Source of the DNA: Thermoanaerobaculia bacterium
GTDB lineage: Bacteria > Acidobacteriota > Thermoanaerobaculia > Multivoradales > JAGPDF01
Direction: 5' to 3'
Length of the DNA: 64,000 nucleotides
NCBI GenBank assembly: GCA_018057705.1
Contig: JAGPDF010000009.1
Span: 33,816-97,815 of the forward strand
The position numbers and the translations under genes are program-made. This document shows positions 41,403-50,665 of this stretch, piece after piece. The notes under the pieces are model-generated. The model worked only from the letters and a program-made list of their open reading frames with translations. It was not told where the DNA came from and did not search any database. Positions within the stretch are counted from its first letter, which is position 1. Each line of letters begins with the position of its first letter.

Positions 41403-44360
41403 ATGTCTCGCGACTCCGCTTCGCTTCAAGCCGTAGCGCCCGGGAGCTCTCCCGAGGCTGCGACAGCGACCGGACTCGATGTGCGCGTCGCGCCGCGTGC
41501 CATCGAGGTCGAGGCGGCGCGGACGCACAATCTCAAGTCGGTCTCCTGCCGCATTCCGCATGGCCAGTTGACCGTGGTCACCGGCCCGTCGGGCGCCGGG
41601 AAGTCTTCGCTGGTCTTCGACACCATCTTCGCCGAGGGGCAGCGGCGCTTCGTCGAGTCGATGTCGACCTATGCCCGGCAGTTCCTCGACCAGATGGAGC
41701 GGCCTCCCGTCGGCGATATGCGCAACGTCCTGCCGGCGGTGGCGCTCGAAGCGAAGAACTCGGTGCGCAACGCGCGCTCGACGGTGGGCACGATTACCGA
41801 GATCCACGATGTCCTGCGCCTGCTGTTCGCGAATCTCGGCGAGGTGAACTGCCCTGCGGGCCACGGTCCGGCGCGTCGCTACACCGCCGGCGAGGTCGCC
41901 GAAGAGCTCGGCGCGGGGGCCGCAGGGGAGCGCTTCCTGCTCGCGGCCCGAATCCCCCGGCCCGCAGAGGGGGCCGACCTCGCTCTGACCGAGCTCGTCG
42001 GGCAGGGTTTCGCGCGCCGCCTCGAAGGCGGCGAGATTCTGCCGATCGCCGCGGACGAGAGATGGCCCGAGGCGCGCGATCCGATGATCCTCGCGCTCGG
42101 GCGGTTCCGCGCCTCGACCGACGCCTCGGCGCGCCTCGCCGCCACCGTGGAGGACGCCTGGAAGCTGGGGACTCGGGCGGTCGAAGCAGTCTCGGATCTC
42201 GGCCTGCGCTACTACTGCCGCGATCTCGCCTGCCCCGTCTGTGGCCTCGCCCTGCGCGCGCCCTCGCCAGCGCTGTTCTCCTTCAACTCGCCGCTCGGCG
42301 CCTGCCCGACCTGCGAGGGCTTCGGCAGGGTGATCGGAATCGACCCCGAACGTGTGATTCCGGATCCGCGCAAGAGCCTCGCCGAGCGCCCGATCGCGCC
42401 GTGGAACACTCCCGCCTACGAGGAGCTCTACGACGGCCTCCTGCGTGCCGCCCGCAAGCGGCAAGTGCCGCTCGACCGGCCCTGGCTGGAGCTCTCCACG
42501 GAGGATCGCGAATGGATCTGGCGCGGCGAGGGGCGGTTCACGAACCTCGAGGCGTTCTTCCGCTGGCTCGAGGGCCGCACCTACCGCGTCCACGTGCGCG
42601 TGCTGCTGGCGCGCTACCGCGCCTACAACACCTGTCCCGACTGCCACGGCGGCCGATTGAACTCCGAGGCGCTCTCGATCCGCTACGAGGGACGGACCTT
42701 GCCGGAGCTGCTGGCGCTCTCGGTCGAGGATCTCGCGGCCTGGTTCGCCGCCCTCCTGCCGGGGCCGCGCGCGCTCGCGGTCGGTGGCCATCTCTTCGAC
42801 GAGATCCGCGAACGCCTCTCGGTGCTCCACCGCGTCGGCCTCGACTACCTGGCGCTCGATCGCCAGGCGCGCACCCTCTCCGGCGGCGAGACGCAGCGCA
42901 TTCACCTCGCGGCGGCCCTCGGCTCGGGCCTGACCTCGACCCTCTACGTCCTGGACGAGCCGACCATCGGCCTGCATCCCCAGGACAACGAGCGCCTGCT
43001 CGCGCTGCTCGGCGACCTGGCGCGGCGCGGCAACACGGTGCTCGTCGTCGAGCACGACCGCACGATCGTCTGCGGCGCCGACCACCTGATCGATCTCGGT
43101 CCGGCGGCGGGCGATGGCGGCGGCGAGATCGTGGCGGAGGGCACCGTGGCCGAGGTCCTTTCGCACCCGACCTCCCTCACCGCGCACTACATGCGCGAGC
43201 AGAGCCCGACGGCGGCGCGTCAGCACGTGGCGCGCTTCCGGCGCGAACGCGGGCGGCAGAGCCTCGAGGACGAGCTCGCGGGGCGCGGCCGCATCCGCAT
43301 CCGCGGCGCCCGCGAGCACAACCTGCGCGGCATCGACGTCGAGTTTCCGCTCGACGCCCTGGTGGCGGTCACCGGCGTCTCGGGCTCGGGCAAGTCGACG
43401 CTGGTCGAAGATGTCCTCTATGGCGCCTGGCGCCGGTCGCACGGCTACGCCGACGTCGACGCGGGGCGTTGCGACGAGATCCTGGGTTTCGACCTGATCT
43501 CGGACCTCTCGCTGGTCGATCAGGGTCCGATCGGGCGCTCCTCGCGCTCCAATCCGGTCACCTACATCAAGGCGTACGACGACCTGCGGCGGATCTACTC
43601 CGGCGCCGAAGAGGCCCGACGGCGCGGCATCACTCCGGCGCACTTCTCGTTCAACGTCGAGGCGGGGCGCTGTCCGCAGTGCCTGGGGACCGGCGTGCTC
43701 GAAGTCGACATGCAGTTCATGGCACCGGTCGTGGTGCGCTGCGACGGCTGCCAGGGGCGACGGTTCCGCCCCGAGGTCCTGGCGGTCCGGCATCTCGGCC
43801 GGGACATCGCCCAGACCCTCGAGCTCACCGTCGACGAAGCGCTGGAGGTCTTCGCGCGCGAACGTCCGCTGGTGCGGAAACTGACCCCCCTGGCCGATGT
43901 CGGGCTCGGCTACCTGCGGCTCGGCCAGCCGACGTCGACGCTCTCGGGCGGCGAGGCCCAGCGGCTGAAGCTCGCGACCTTCCTCGGCCGGCCGACGAGT
44001 GCCGGCAGGCAGCTCTTCCTCTTCGACGAGCCGACCACAGGGTTGCATCTGGCCGACATCGACCTGCTCTACCGGACGCTGCGCCGGCTGGTGCAGCGGG
44101 GGGATGGGGTCGTTGTCGTCGAGCACAATCTCGACTTCCTGGCGCGCGTCGACTGGCTCGTCGATCTCGGCCCGGGCGGCGGTATGCACGGCGGCGACCT
44201 GCTGTTCTGCGGCCCGTTCGCGACCTTTCTCGACGAGGCCGAATCACCCACCGCGCGGCTGCTCCGGGCCCAGGTCGCCTGGCGCCGGCCCGAGTCGGCT
44301 TCGGGTACAATTCCCGCGAGTTCAATCTCCAGCAAGCGAAAAACCACGAGGGCATCGTGA
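41403..44360 (+). CDS. uvrA: UvrA-family excinuclease ATPase
   Basis: 985 aa. NBD-I has [19 protein letters not shown], and NBD-II has [17 protein letters not shown]. Zinc-finger cysteines are in CPVCG...CPTCEGFG (signature domain I) and CPQCLGTG...CDGCQGRRF (domain II). Signatures are [11 protein letters not shown] with [10 protein letters not shown], and [11 protein letters not shown] with DEPTTGLH. The region after NBD-I reads [14 protein letters not shown] rather than the usual EQKTTSHNPRSTVG, so it may be a paralog rather than the housekeeping UvrA. UvrA recognises damaged DNA with UvrB. The last ~25 residues are atypical and overlap the start of the FHA gene (GTGA). Confidence 0.88.
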   Translation: MSRDSASLQAVAPGSSPEAATATGLDVRVAPRAIEVEAARTHNLKSVSCRIPHGQLTVVTGPSGAGKSSLVFDTIFAEGQRRFVESMSTYARQFLDQMERPPVGDMRNVLPAVALEAKNSVRNARSTVGTITEIHDVLRLLFANLGEVNCPAGHGPARRYTAGEVAEELGAGAAGERFLLAARIPRPAEGADLALTELVGQGFARRLEGGEILPIAADERWPEARDPMILALGRFRASTDASARLAATVEDAWKLGTRAVEAVSDLGLRYYCRDLACPVCGLALRAPSPALFSFNSPLGACPTCEGFGRVIGIDPERVIPDPRKSLAERPIAPWNTPAYEELYDGLLRAARKRQVPLDRPWLELSTEDREWIWRGEGRFTNLEAFFRWLEGRTYRVHVRVLLARYRAYNTCPDCHGGRLNSEALSIRYEGRTLPELLALSVEDLAAWFAALLPGPRALAVGGHLFDEIRERLSVLHRVGLDYLALDRQARTLSGGETQRIHLAAALGSGLTSTLYVLDEPTIGLHPQDNERLLALLGDLARRGNTVLVVEHDRTIVCGADHLIDLGPAAGDGGGEIVAEGTVAEVLSHPTSLTAHYMREQSPTAARQHVARFRRERGRQSLEDELAGRGRIRIRGAREHNLRGIDVEFPLDALVAVTGVSGSGKSTLVEDVLYGAWRRSHGYADVDAGRCDEILGFDLISDLSLVDQGPIGRSSRSNPVTYIKAYDDLRRIYSGAEEARRRGITPAHFSFNVEAGRCPQCLGTGVLEVDMQFMAPVVVRCDGCQGRRFRPEVLAVRHLGRDIAQTLELTVDEALEVFARERPLVRKLTPLADVGLGYLRLGQPTSTLSGGEAQRLKLATFLGRPTSAGRQLFLFDEPTTGLHLADIDLLYRTLRRLVQRGDGVVVVEHNLDFLARVDWLVDLGPGGGMHGGDLLFCGPFATFLDEAESPTARLLRAQVAWRRPESASGTIPASSISSKRKTTRAS

Positions 44361-45610
44361 GCCAGGCAGACCAGGTGAGCCAGACCGGTTGGCAGATATT
44401 CGTGGAGGTGCCAGGCAAGGCGCCGATCGAGCTACCGCCCGGCGAATCGGTGATCGGGCGCAGCCGCAACTGCGTCGTGCAGATCGCCGAGACGACCGTG
44501 AGCCGACAGCATGCGATCTTCGTCGTCGCGCCGGGCAACGTGCTTCTGCGCGACCTCGGATCGAGCAACGGCACGTTCGTCAACGGCGAGCGGGTGGACG
44601 GCGAGATTCCGCTCGCCGACGGCGATCGCGTGGTGGTCGGCGAGGCGGAGCTGGTGCTGCGCATGCTCGCGCCGCTCGGGCCGGCCGAGGCCACGGCGAG
44701 GCTGGTGATCCCGCCGATGACTCGCGCGGACGTCCCCCCGCCGGGCGCCTCACCGGCGCCGCCGTTTCCCCCTATGCCGCCGAGCCTCCCCGCGGCCGCG
44801 ACTCCCGGATCTTCTGCCGCTCCGGCCTGGGCCTCGACGCCGTTGCCCGCTCCGGGCGTGCCGACGGTGGCACCGATAGCGGCGTCGGCGGCGGGGGCTT
44901 CCGGAGCTGCGCCCGGCTCGGCTCACAGCCGTCCGGCCCCGGGTTCGCAGGCGCCATGGGCGCCGACGCCACTGTCCCGGATTCCGCCTGCGCCAGCCCC
45001 GCTGTCGCCCGCGGCTGGCCAGCCGCCGCCTCGGACCTCGCAACCCCCGGCCTCTCCGGCCGACCCGGCGAAAAACAGCGGGGAGCTGCTGTCCTCGATC
45101 CGCGACATCGATCTCGCTCCGATTCCAGCCCCGGCGCCGCGCCACTCCTCGGTGGCGTCGCCGGCCTCGCCGGCCTCGCCGATGGCGAAGGTGGCGACGA
45201 CCGGCAAGGTCGAACCGGCCGGCTTCTGGCTGCGCGTCGCCGCTTACGTTCTCGACTACATCCCGGTGGCTTTTTTGGGGATCGCCTATTGGATCGTGGC
45301 GATCTTCGTGTCGCCGAACTTGGCCACGATGCTCGGCTTTGTCCTTCCTATCTACGGTTTGCTGGTCGTCTTCTTTTTGCCGGCGCTCAAAGGGACAACC
45401 CCAGGAAAGAAGATTTTGAAACTCGCCATCGTCTCCGAGACGACCGGCCCCGGTGAAGGGTTGGGCTGGAAGATTGCGGCCCTTCGTGTCGTAGGCCACT
45501 TCGTCTGCGGTCTAACCTTCGGGCTGGGCTACCTGCTGGTGGCCTTCAGTGCGCGAAAGCAGGGCCTGCACGACCTGATCGCCAAGACGAACGTCGTGCG
45601 CCAGCGTTGA
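44357..45610 (+). CDS. FHA domain - Pro-rich linker - RDD membrane protein
   Basis: GTG 44357, overlapping the uvrA stop, follows GAGGG; 417 aa. The FHA domain (about 20-105) shows VIGRSRNCVVQI, VSRQHAIF and LGSSNGTFVNG, the phosphothreonine-binding residues. A ~150-residue Pro/Ala linker follows. The RDD domain (about 285-415) has AGFWLRVAAYVLDYIPV, helices, and GTTPGKKILKL. It is a candidate phospho-signalling membrane component; the kinase is not in the window. The linker has an ASP-ASP-ASP 9-bp tandem tract. Confidence 0.9.
   Translation: MSQADQVSQTGWQIFVEVPGKAPIELPPGESVIGRSRNCVVQIAETTVSRQHAIFVVAPGNVLLRDLGSSNGTFVNGERVDGEIPLADGDRVVVGEAELVLRMLAPLGPAEATARLVIPPMTRADVPPPGASPAPPFPPMPPSLPAAATPGSSAAPAWASTPLPAPGVPTVAPIAASAAGASGAAPGSAHSRPAPGSQAPWAPTPLSRIPPAPAPLSPAAGQPPPRTSQPPASPADPAKNSGELLSSIRDIDLAPIPAPAPRHSSVASPASPASPMAKVATTGKVEPAGFWLRVAAYVLDYIPVAFLGIAYWIVAIFVSPNLATMLGFVLPIYGLLVVFFLPALKGTTPGKKILKLAIVSETTGPGEGLGWKIAALRVVGHFVCGLTFGLGYLLVAFSARKQGLHDLIAKTNVVRQR
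45155..45181 (+). repeat. 9-bp tandem repeat in FHA-RDD linker
   Basis: Units gcgtcgccg / gcctcgccg / gcctcgccg encode ASP-ASP-ASP in the proline-rich linker. Same three-codon repeat style as elsewhere in the window. Confidence 0.6.
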
Positions 45611-45616
45611 TGGCTT

Positions 45617-45633
45617 CGCCGCCGTTGGCGGCG
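45617..45633 (+). terminator. Possible hairpin after FHA-RDD gene
   Basis: A perfect 7-bp stem CGCCGCC / GGCGGCG with a 3-nt loop begins 7 bp past the stop. No T-run follows, so function as a terminator is doubtful. Confidence 0.25.
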
Positions 45634-45660
45634 CGCGCCCGCGGCTGCTAAATTCCCGGT

Positions 45661-45696
45661 CCGATGGCTCCGATGGCTCCGATGGCTCCGATGGCT
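45661..45696 (+). repeat. 9-bp tandem repeat containing the start codons of the MauE-like gene
   Basis: Four perfect copies of ccgatggct and a fifth imperfect one (ccgatccct). Each perfect copy supplies an in-frame ATG, so translation could begin at 45664, 45673, 45682 or 45691. Copy change would add or remove MAP triplets without a frameshift. Confidence 0.85.
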
Positions 45697-46752
45697 CCGA
45701 TCCCTCCCGCAGGCGCCTCTTCCGAACAGCTCGCGCACCGGCAGGACCGCCCCTGGCTCGGTCGGCTCGGCTACCTGGGTGGCGCGCTACTGGGCGCCGT
45801 GCTGCTGGTTGCGGCGTACGCCAAGGCGATCGACCCGGTGGCGTTCGCCCAGCAGATCCGTGGCGAAGGCCTGGCGCCCTTCGGACCGCCGTTCGGCTGG
45901 GCGATCGCGATGATTGCGCTCGAGGTCGGGCTCGGCGTCGCCCTGCTGCTCAACCTGCGGCGCCGCACGGTGCTCTGGGTCGCCACCCTCCTGGTCGCCC
46001 TGTTCGTCTTTTTGACCGCACGCACCTACTGGCGAGCGACCCATGGCGGGATCTCGGCGGCCGATGCGGCGAGCTGCGGCTGCTTCGGCAACCTGGTCGA
46101 GCGCACCCCGGCGGAGGCCTTCTGGCAGGACCTGCTGATGCTGGTGCCGGCGCTCGGCCTGGCCTGGGTCGGCAGGCCCCGCGCCAAGGCGGAGGCCGCT
46201 CTCCAGGCGGCGCGCTGGCGCGCCACGGCGGGGGGCATCGCGGGGGTCTCGGCCCTCGCCGCCGGCGGCTTCGCCGGGCTCGCGCCGGGTCTGCCGCTCG
46301 ACGACCTGGCGACCCGGCTGTCGCCCGGGACGACGATCTCGGCGCTCTGCGCCGGCGCTGGGGACCAGCGAGTCTGTCTGGACACGCTGGTCCCGGGGCT
46401 CGGTACGGGGAGCCGCTGGGTCGTCCTGGCAGATGTCCGGGCGAACGACTTCCCGGCGCTGGCCGAGGCGCTCAATCGCTACGTCCAGCGCGCTGCGGCC
46501 GAGTCGCTGCCGGCGGTCGACGTGCTGGCCGATCTCACCCAGGAAGAGCAGATGGAGCTATTTTGGCGCCTGGCACCGGCATTCGAATTGCACGAGGTAC
46601 CGGTGGCCGTTCTGCGGCCGCTCTACCGGAAGCTCCCGCGGACCTTCTTCGTCGAAGAGGGCCGCGTCACCCGCACCTATTCAGGACTGCCTCCGGAGAT
46701 CGGCTCCGTAGCGGCCCCGCACCACCGGAAAACGGAAGATCGCCAACCATGA
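45664..46752 (+). CDS. MauE/DoxX-like redox membrane protein
   Basis: Up to 362 aa; the exact start is unclear because of the repeat (see the 9-bp tract). Four membrane helices are visible in residues about 30-175. SCGCFGN at about 140 is the MauE-type cysteine motif. The rest (about 190-362) is a soluble part with a hydrophobic segment, single Cys residues (ISALCAGAGDQRVCLDTL) and a thioredoxin-like pattern without an evident CxxC. Such proteins assist disulfide or thiol transfer in the periplasm. The stop overlaps the start of the thioredoxin-like gene (ATGA), so the two are coupled. Confidence 0.82.
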   Translation: MAPMAPMAPMAPIPPAGASSEQLAHRQDRPWLGRLGYLGGALLGAVLLVAAYAKAIDPVAFAQQIRGEGLAPFGPPFGWAIAMIALEVGLGVALLLNLRRRTVLWVATLLVALFVFLTARTYWRATHGGISAADAASCGCFGNLVERTPAEAFWQDLLMLVPALGLAWVGRPRAKAEAALQAARWRATAGGIAGVSALAAGGFAGLAPGLPLDDLATRLSPGTTISALCAGAGDQRVCLDTLVPGLGTGSRWVVLADVRANDFPALAEALNRYVQRAAAESLPAVDVLADLTQEEQMELFWRLAPAFELHEVPVAVLRPLYRKLPRTFFVEEGRVTRTYSGLPPEIGSVAAPHHRKTEDRQP

Positions 46753-47633
46753 GCTCTCCTCTTCGCCTTCGCGGGTCGCATCGAACGCCGGCGTTTTCTG
46801 CCCGCGTGGCCACTCTGGCGGTGACTGCCGCCGTCGCCGCCTTCCTGGCCTTCGTTCCCGGAGCGGTTCCGGCGCAGGCGGTGCCCGCCGACGCCGTGCT
46901 GCGCAACTTCGAGATCTCGGGCGATTTCGCTCTGACGATCGACGGCAAGGAGCAACCCAAGGCCGAGCTCTACTTCTCGGAATCGGCGCGCGCCTTCCTC
47001 CTGATCGCGCCGGAGTTCCCGTCGCCGCTGCTGGTGAGTGCTCCCACGCAGAGCGTCGACTCGCTCGACCTCATGAAGGTTGCGAAACAGCCCTCCGGGA
47101 CGATCGACCTCCTCGCCGACGCCGTCCTCGAGCCTGCCGGCAAGTACAAGGTCGACGGCCCGAACATCGAATTCACCTATGCCGGAAAGAAACTCCGGGT
47201 CAGCCCGCGCCCACATCTGCTCGGCAAGCACACCGGCGCCGAGCTCCTCGCTTACAATCCGTCGTACCAGCGCAAGGCGCGCAACTACAACCCGGATGCT
47301 GCCATCCTGAAGCGCCTCAAGGGTGAGAAGGAGCCGGTGCGAGTCCTGACCTTCTTCGGTTCCTGGTGCCCGCACTGCTCGACCCACGTGCCACTGCTGC
47401 TCAAGGTGGAGCAGGGCCTCGCGGGCGGCAAGTTCCAGTTCGAGTATCTCGGCATGCCGAAGGGTCCGGCGTTCGGCGAGGTGCCGGAGGGCAAGCAGTA
47501 CAAGGTCACCGGCGTCCCGACAGCGATCCTCTTCCGCGGCGACCGCGAGATCGGCCGCATTCCGAACTCGGGGTGGTCGAATCCGGAGGTTGCCATCGAC
47601 CTTCTGCTCAACGGACCGAAGAGCACCAAGTAA
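46749..47633 (+). CDS. Periplasmic thioredoxin-like protein
   Basis: ATG 46749 overlaps the previous stop. The 294-aa product has a signal peptide ending near AQA. An N-terminal ~150-residue domain follows, then a thioredoxin domain with FFGSWCPHCSTHVPLLLKVEQG (active site CPHC) and the cis-Pro region VTGVPTAILFRG. CPHC is the DsbA-like redox motif. Paired with the MauE-like membrane protein, a periplasmic thiol-exchange module is the likely role; the client is unknown. Confidence 0.87.
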   Translation: MSSPLRLRGSHRTPAFSARVATLAVTAAVAAFLAFVPGAVPAQAVPADAVLRNFEISGDFALTIDGKEQPKAELYFSESARAFLLIAPEFPSPLLVSAPTQSVDSLDLMKVAKQPSGTIDLLADAVLEPAGKYKVDGPNIEFTYAGKKLRVSPRPHLLGKHTGAELLAYNPSYQRKARNYNPDAAILKRLKGEKEPVRVLTFFGSWCPHCSTHVPLLLKVEQGLAGGKFQFEYLGMPKGPAFGEVPEGKQYKVTGVPTAILFRGDREIGRIPNSGWSNPEVAIDLLLNGPKSTK

Positions 47634-47694
47634 GGTTAGGATCCCCCGGTCGATCCGCAGCGACCACAGCGGCATGCCCGGGGGGGGCTGGAAG

Positions 47695-49137
47695 ATGATC
47701 CGACGAGCGCAGGGATGGGTTCGTGCAGTGAGTCTGATCGGCGGTTGGTTGGCGGCCTCCGCCGGCTCGGCGGCGGCGCAGGAGGCGACCGACGCGGCGA
47801 GTGCGGCCGCAGGCGACGCCGAGGTCGCACCAGCCGAAGAGACGCCGGCGACGCCCCCGACCGCACCGGATCCCAACGCTTTTCGCGTGCGTTTCGGTTT
47901 CGAGGGCAAGGCGCATTTCCGCGACAGCGAGCAGCTGCGCCTCCTGAGCCCGTTCCTCTTCCCCGGCAATTTCCTGCCGCCCGGCGCGTCGCGGGCCTTT
48001 CTCGAAACCGTGAACGAAGGCCAGCACTTCGAGCTCTCGGTCCTGACGCTCCTCGCCGAGGCCTCCTGGGGGCCCAACATCGAGGCGCGTGCCAAGGTCG
48101 ATTTCATCGACCTCTACGACCGCAACCCCACTTCGAGCGACAAGCAGGTGGACGTGGACGAGCTCTGGATCCGTTTCGGGAGCGACCCGGCGGCGCTCTC
48201 CGAGCGCTTCGGTCTCTACGCCAAGGTCGGCAAGTTCGGTCATTTCGAGCGCCAGAACGACCGGCATACCGAGAGCTACGGCCTGGTGTCGACGGCGTTC
48301 AACCGCTTCGAGGACCAGGGGCTCGAGGTCGGCGCGAACTTCGGCGGTCATTTCTACCTGGTCGGCTCGCTGACCCAGGGGAATCCGGTCTTCTTCCGCG
48401 ATCCGAACGCGCTCGCCGGCGACAACGGCACACCGGAGCGCGATCCGGCGCTGCACGACAATCCAGTGCCGGATCTCCAGAGCGGATTCCCTATCCTCTA
48501 CGACGCTGAAGTCGAGGATCTGGACGTCGATGGCGACCTCGAGGTCGGCTACGGGCTCGGCATCCGCTTCGGTGAGCCGGGCTCCGGCCACGAGATCCAC
48601 TTCCTGGCCTGGGGATACAAGCGCAAACTGGCCGACACCGTGCCGCTCAACGGCACTTTCTACGGCGGCGACATCGATCTTCTGAACGGGCCGTTCGACG
48701 GCTTCAGCCTGCCCATCTCGGGCGATGACAAGGAGGAGGTCGGCGCCAACCTCTGGATCTATGAAGGCGGGTTCAGCTTCTTCGGCCAGTACGTCGAGCA
48801 GGAGCTTGCCGGCATGGACCGCAGCGGCTACGAGGGCGAGATCGCCTGGCGCTTCGACTTGCCTCTCGCCTATGCCGCGGGCGGGCGCCAGCTCTTCCCG
48901 TATCTGCAGCCGGTGGTGCGCTACTCGTTCCTGAAGCCGGAGTTCGCCGGCGGCTCGCCGCAGTTTCCGTCGCAGTCGGTGCGCTGGGAGTGGAGCAAGC
49001 TCGACTACGGTCTGCGCGCCGGAATCATCGAGGGTGTCGACCTCACGATCGAGTTCGCCGACAACGAGATGACGCTCGCCAACGGCAGCAAGGTCTCGAA
49101 CGACGAGCTGCTCACCACGCTGCGCTTCCGGATGTAG
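47695..49137 (+). CDS. Probable outer-membrane beta-barrel protein
   Basis: ATG 47695 opens a signal peptide (MIRRAQGWVRAVSLIGGW ... GSAAAQ). The 480-aa product has an acidic Ala/Pro linker, then alternating hydrophobic/aromatic strands (NIEARAKVDFIDLYDRN, LYAKVGKFGHFERQNDR, LEVGYGLGIRF, LRAGIIEGVDLTIEFADNEM) and ends TLRFRM, barrel-like. The substrate is not identifiable. It lies about 60 bp after the thioredoxin-like gene on the same strand. Confidence 0.72.
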   Translation: MIRRAQGWVRAVSLIGGWLAASAGSAAAQEATDAASAAAGDAEVAPAEETPATPPTAPDPNAFRVRFGFEGKAHFRDSEQLRLLSPFLFPGNFLPPGASRAFLETVNEGQHFELSVLTLLAEASWGPNIEARAKVDFIDLYDRNPTSSDKQVDVDELWIRFGSDPAALSERFGLYAKVGKFGHFERQNDRHTESYGLVSTAFNRFEDQGLEVGANFGGHFYLVGSLTQGNPVFFRDPNALAGDNGTPERDPALHDNPVPDLQSGFPILYDAEVEDLDVDGDLEVGYGLGIRFGEPGSGHEIHFLAWGYKRKLADTVPLNGTFYGGDIDLLNGPFDGFSLPISGDDKEEVGANLWIYEGGFSFFGQYVEQELAGMDRSGYEGEIAWRFDLPLAYAAGGRQLFPYLQPVVRYSFLKPEFAGGSPQFPSQSVRWEWSKLDYGLRAGIIEGVDLTIEFADNEMTLANGSKVSNDELLTTLRFRM

Positions 49138-49186
49138 GCATTTCCTACGGAGGCGGGGGAAGGGCCTACCGGGTATCCTCGCAGCC

Positions 49187-50665
49187 ATGACCCGACGCCA
49201 ACATGCCCGCGCTGACCTGATCCGCATCGCCGACCGCGTGATGCGGGAGAAGGGGCTCGAACCCGAGTTCCCGCCCGCCGTGGAGGACGAGCTCCGCGCC
49301 GTCACGGGCGCCGCGAGCGTGCCGGCCGTGACGGACTTGCGGCAGCTCCCGTGGTGCTCGATCGACAACGACGATTCGCGGGACCTCGACCAGCTGTCGG
49401 TCGGCGAGCGCGGGCCCGACGGCGCCCTTCGTCTGCGGATCGCGATCGCCGACGTCGACGCGCTGGTGCCCAGAGGCTCGGCCATCGACCGCCACGCCGG
49501 CGTCAACACGACGTCGGTCTACACCGCGGCCAGGATCTATCCGATGCTTCCGGAGCGCCTGTCGACGGAGCTCACCTCTCTGGTGCAGGACGAGGATCGG
49601 CTGGCGGTGGTCGTCGAGCTCGAAGTCGGCCCGGATGGAGCTCTCGACGGGGCGGAGATCTACCGCGCCACAGTGCGCAATCACGCCAAGCTCGCTTACG
49701 ACAGTGTCGCCGCCTGGCTGGAGGGCGAGGCGCCGCCGCCGGCCGCGCTCGCGGCGATCCCCGGACTCGCAGAGAATCTGCGCTGGCAGGACGCTGCCGC
49801 GCAGCAGCTGCGCGCGGTGAGGCACCGGCAGGGCGCACTCGATCTCGAAACTGTCGAGGCGCGCGCTGTGTTCGTCGGCGACGAGCTCGCCGACCTCGAG
49901 CAGCAGAGGAAGAACCGCGCCCGGGAGTTGATCGAGGACCTCATGATCGCGGTGAACGCGGTCACGGCGCGCTATCTCGACCGCCACGGGTTCCCTTCGC
50001 TGCGGCGCGTCCTGCGGTCGCCGAAGCGCTGGGCCCGCATCGTGGAGGTGGCGCGCGAGTCCGGCGAGGTGCTCCCCGACGCCCCCGACGCGGCGGCGCT
50101 CGAGGGATTCCTCCAACGAAGAAAAGTGGCCGACCCGCTGCGCTTCCCGGACCTTTCGCTCACCGTCGTCAAGCTGATGGGCTCCGGCGAATACGCCGTC
50201 GATCTTCCGGGCTCCGACCCCGCCGGTCACTTCGGACTGGCGGCGCGGGACTACGCGCATTCGACGGCGCCCAACCGGCGGTATCCCGACGTCATCACGC
50301 AGCGCCTGCTCAAGGCGGCTCTCCTGGGCGCTCCGTGCCCCTATTCCGTGGCCGAGCTCACGACGCTCGCGGCGCACTGCACCGAGCAGGAAGACGACGC
50401 CACCAAGATCGAGCGTCAGGTGAGGAAATCCGCCGCCGCGCTGCTGCTCGAAGGCAGGGTCGGTGAGCGCTTCGAAGGCATCGTGACGGGCGCATCCGAG
50501 AAGGGCACCTGGGTACGGATTCTCGCGCCGCCAGTCGAGGGCAAGCTCACCCAGGGGGCGAAGGGGGTCGATGTCGGCGCCCGCGTGAGCGTCCGGTTGA
50601 CCGGCACCGACGTCGAACGCGGCTTCATCGATTTCGCCCGCGTCGACGGATCAGCGCTTCGCTGA
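49187..50665 (+). CDS. RNB-domain exoribonuclease (RNase II/R-like, short)
   Basis: 492 aa, shorter than RNase R. The RNB domain begins at about residue 55 with WCSIDNDDSRDLDQLS, carrying the catalytic aspartates. It continues through YPMLPERLSTELTSL, RDYAHSTAPNRRYPDVITQRLL and the C-terminal region GERFEGIVTGASEKGTWVRI, an S1-like fold. An N-terminal cold-shock domain is missing; about 55 residues precede the RNB. It should degrade RNA 3' to 5' in the cytoplasm. Its end overlaps the convergent acyl-CoA reductase gene by 15 bp. Confidence 0.9.
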   Translation: MTRRQHARADLIRIADRVMREKGLEPEFPPAVEDELRAVTGAASVPAVTDLRQLPWCSIDNDDSRDLDQLSVGERGPDGALRLRIAIADVDALVPRGSAIDRHAGVNTTSVYTAARIYPMLPERLSTELTSLVQDEDRLAVVVELEVGPDGALDGAEIYRATVRNHAKLAYDSVAAWLEGEAPPPAALAAIPGLAENLRWQDAAAQQLRAVRHRQGALDLETVEARAVFVGDELADLEQQRKNRARELIEDLMIAVNAVTARYLDRHGFPSLRRVLRSPKRWARIVEVARESGEVLPDAPDAAALEGFLQRRKVADPLRFPDLSLTVVKLMGSGEYAVDLPGSDPAGHFGLAARDYAHSTAPNRRYPDVITQRLLKAALLGAPCPYSVAELTTLAAHCTEQEDDATKIERQVRKSAAALLLEGRVGERFEGIVTGASEKGTWVRILAPPVEGKLTQGAKGVDVGARVSVRLTGTDVERGFIDFARVDGSALR

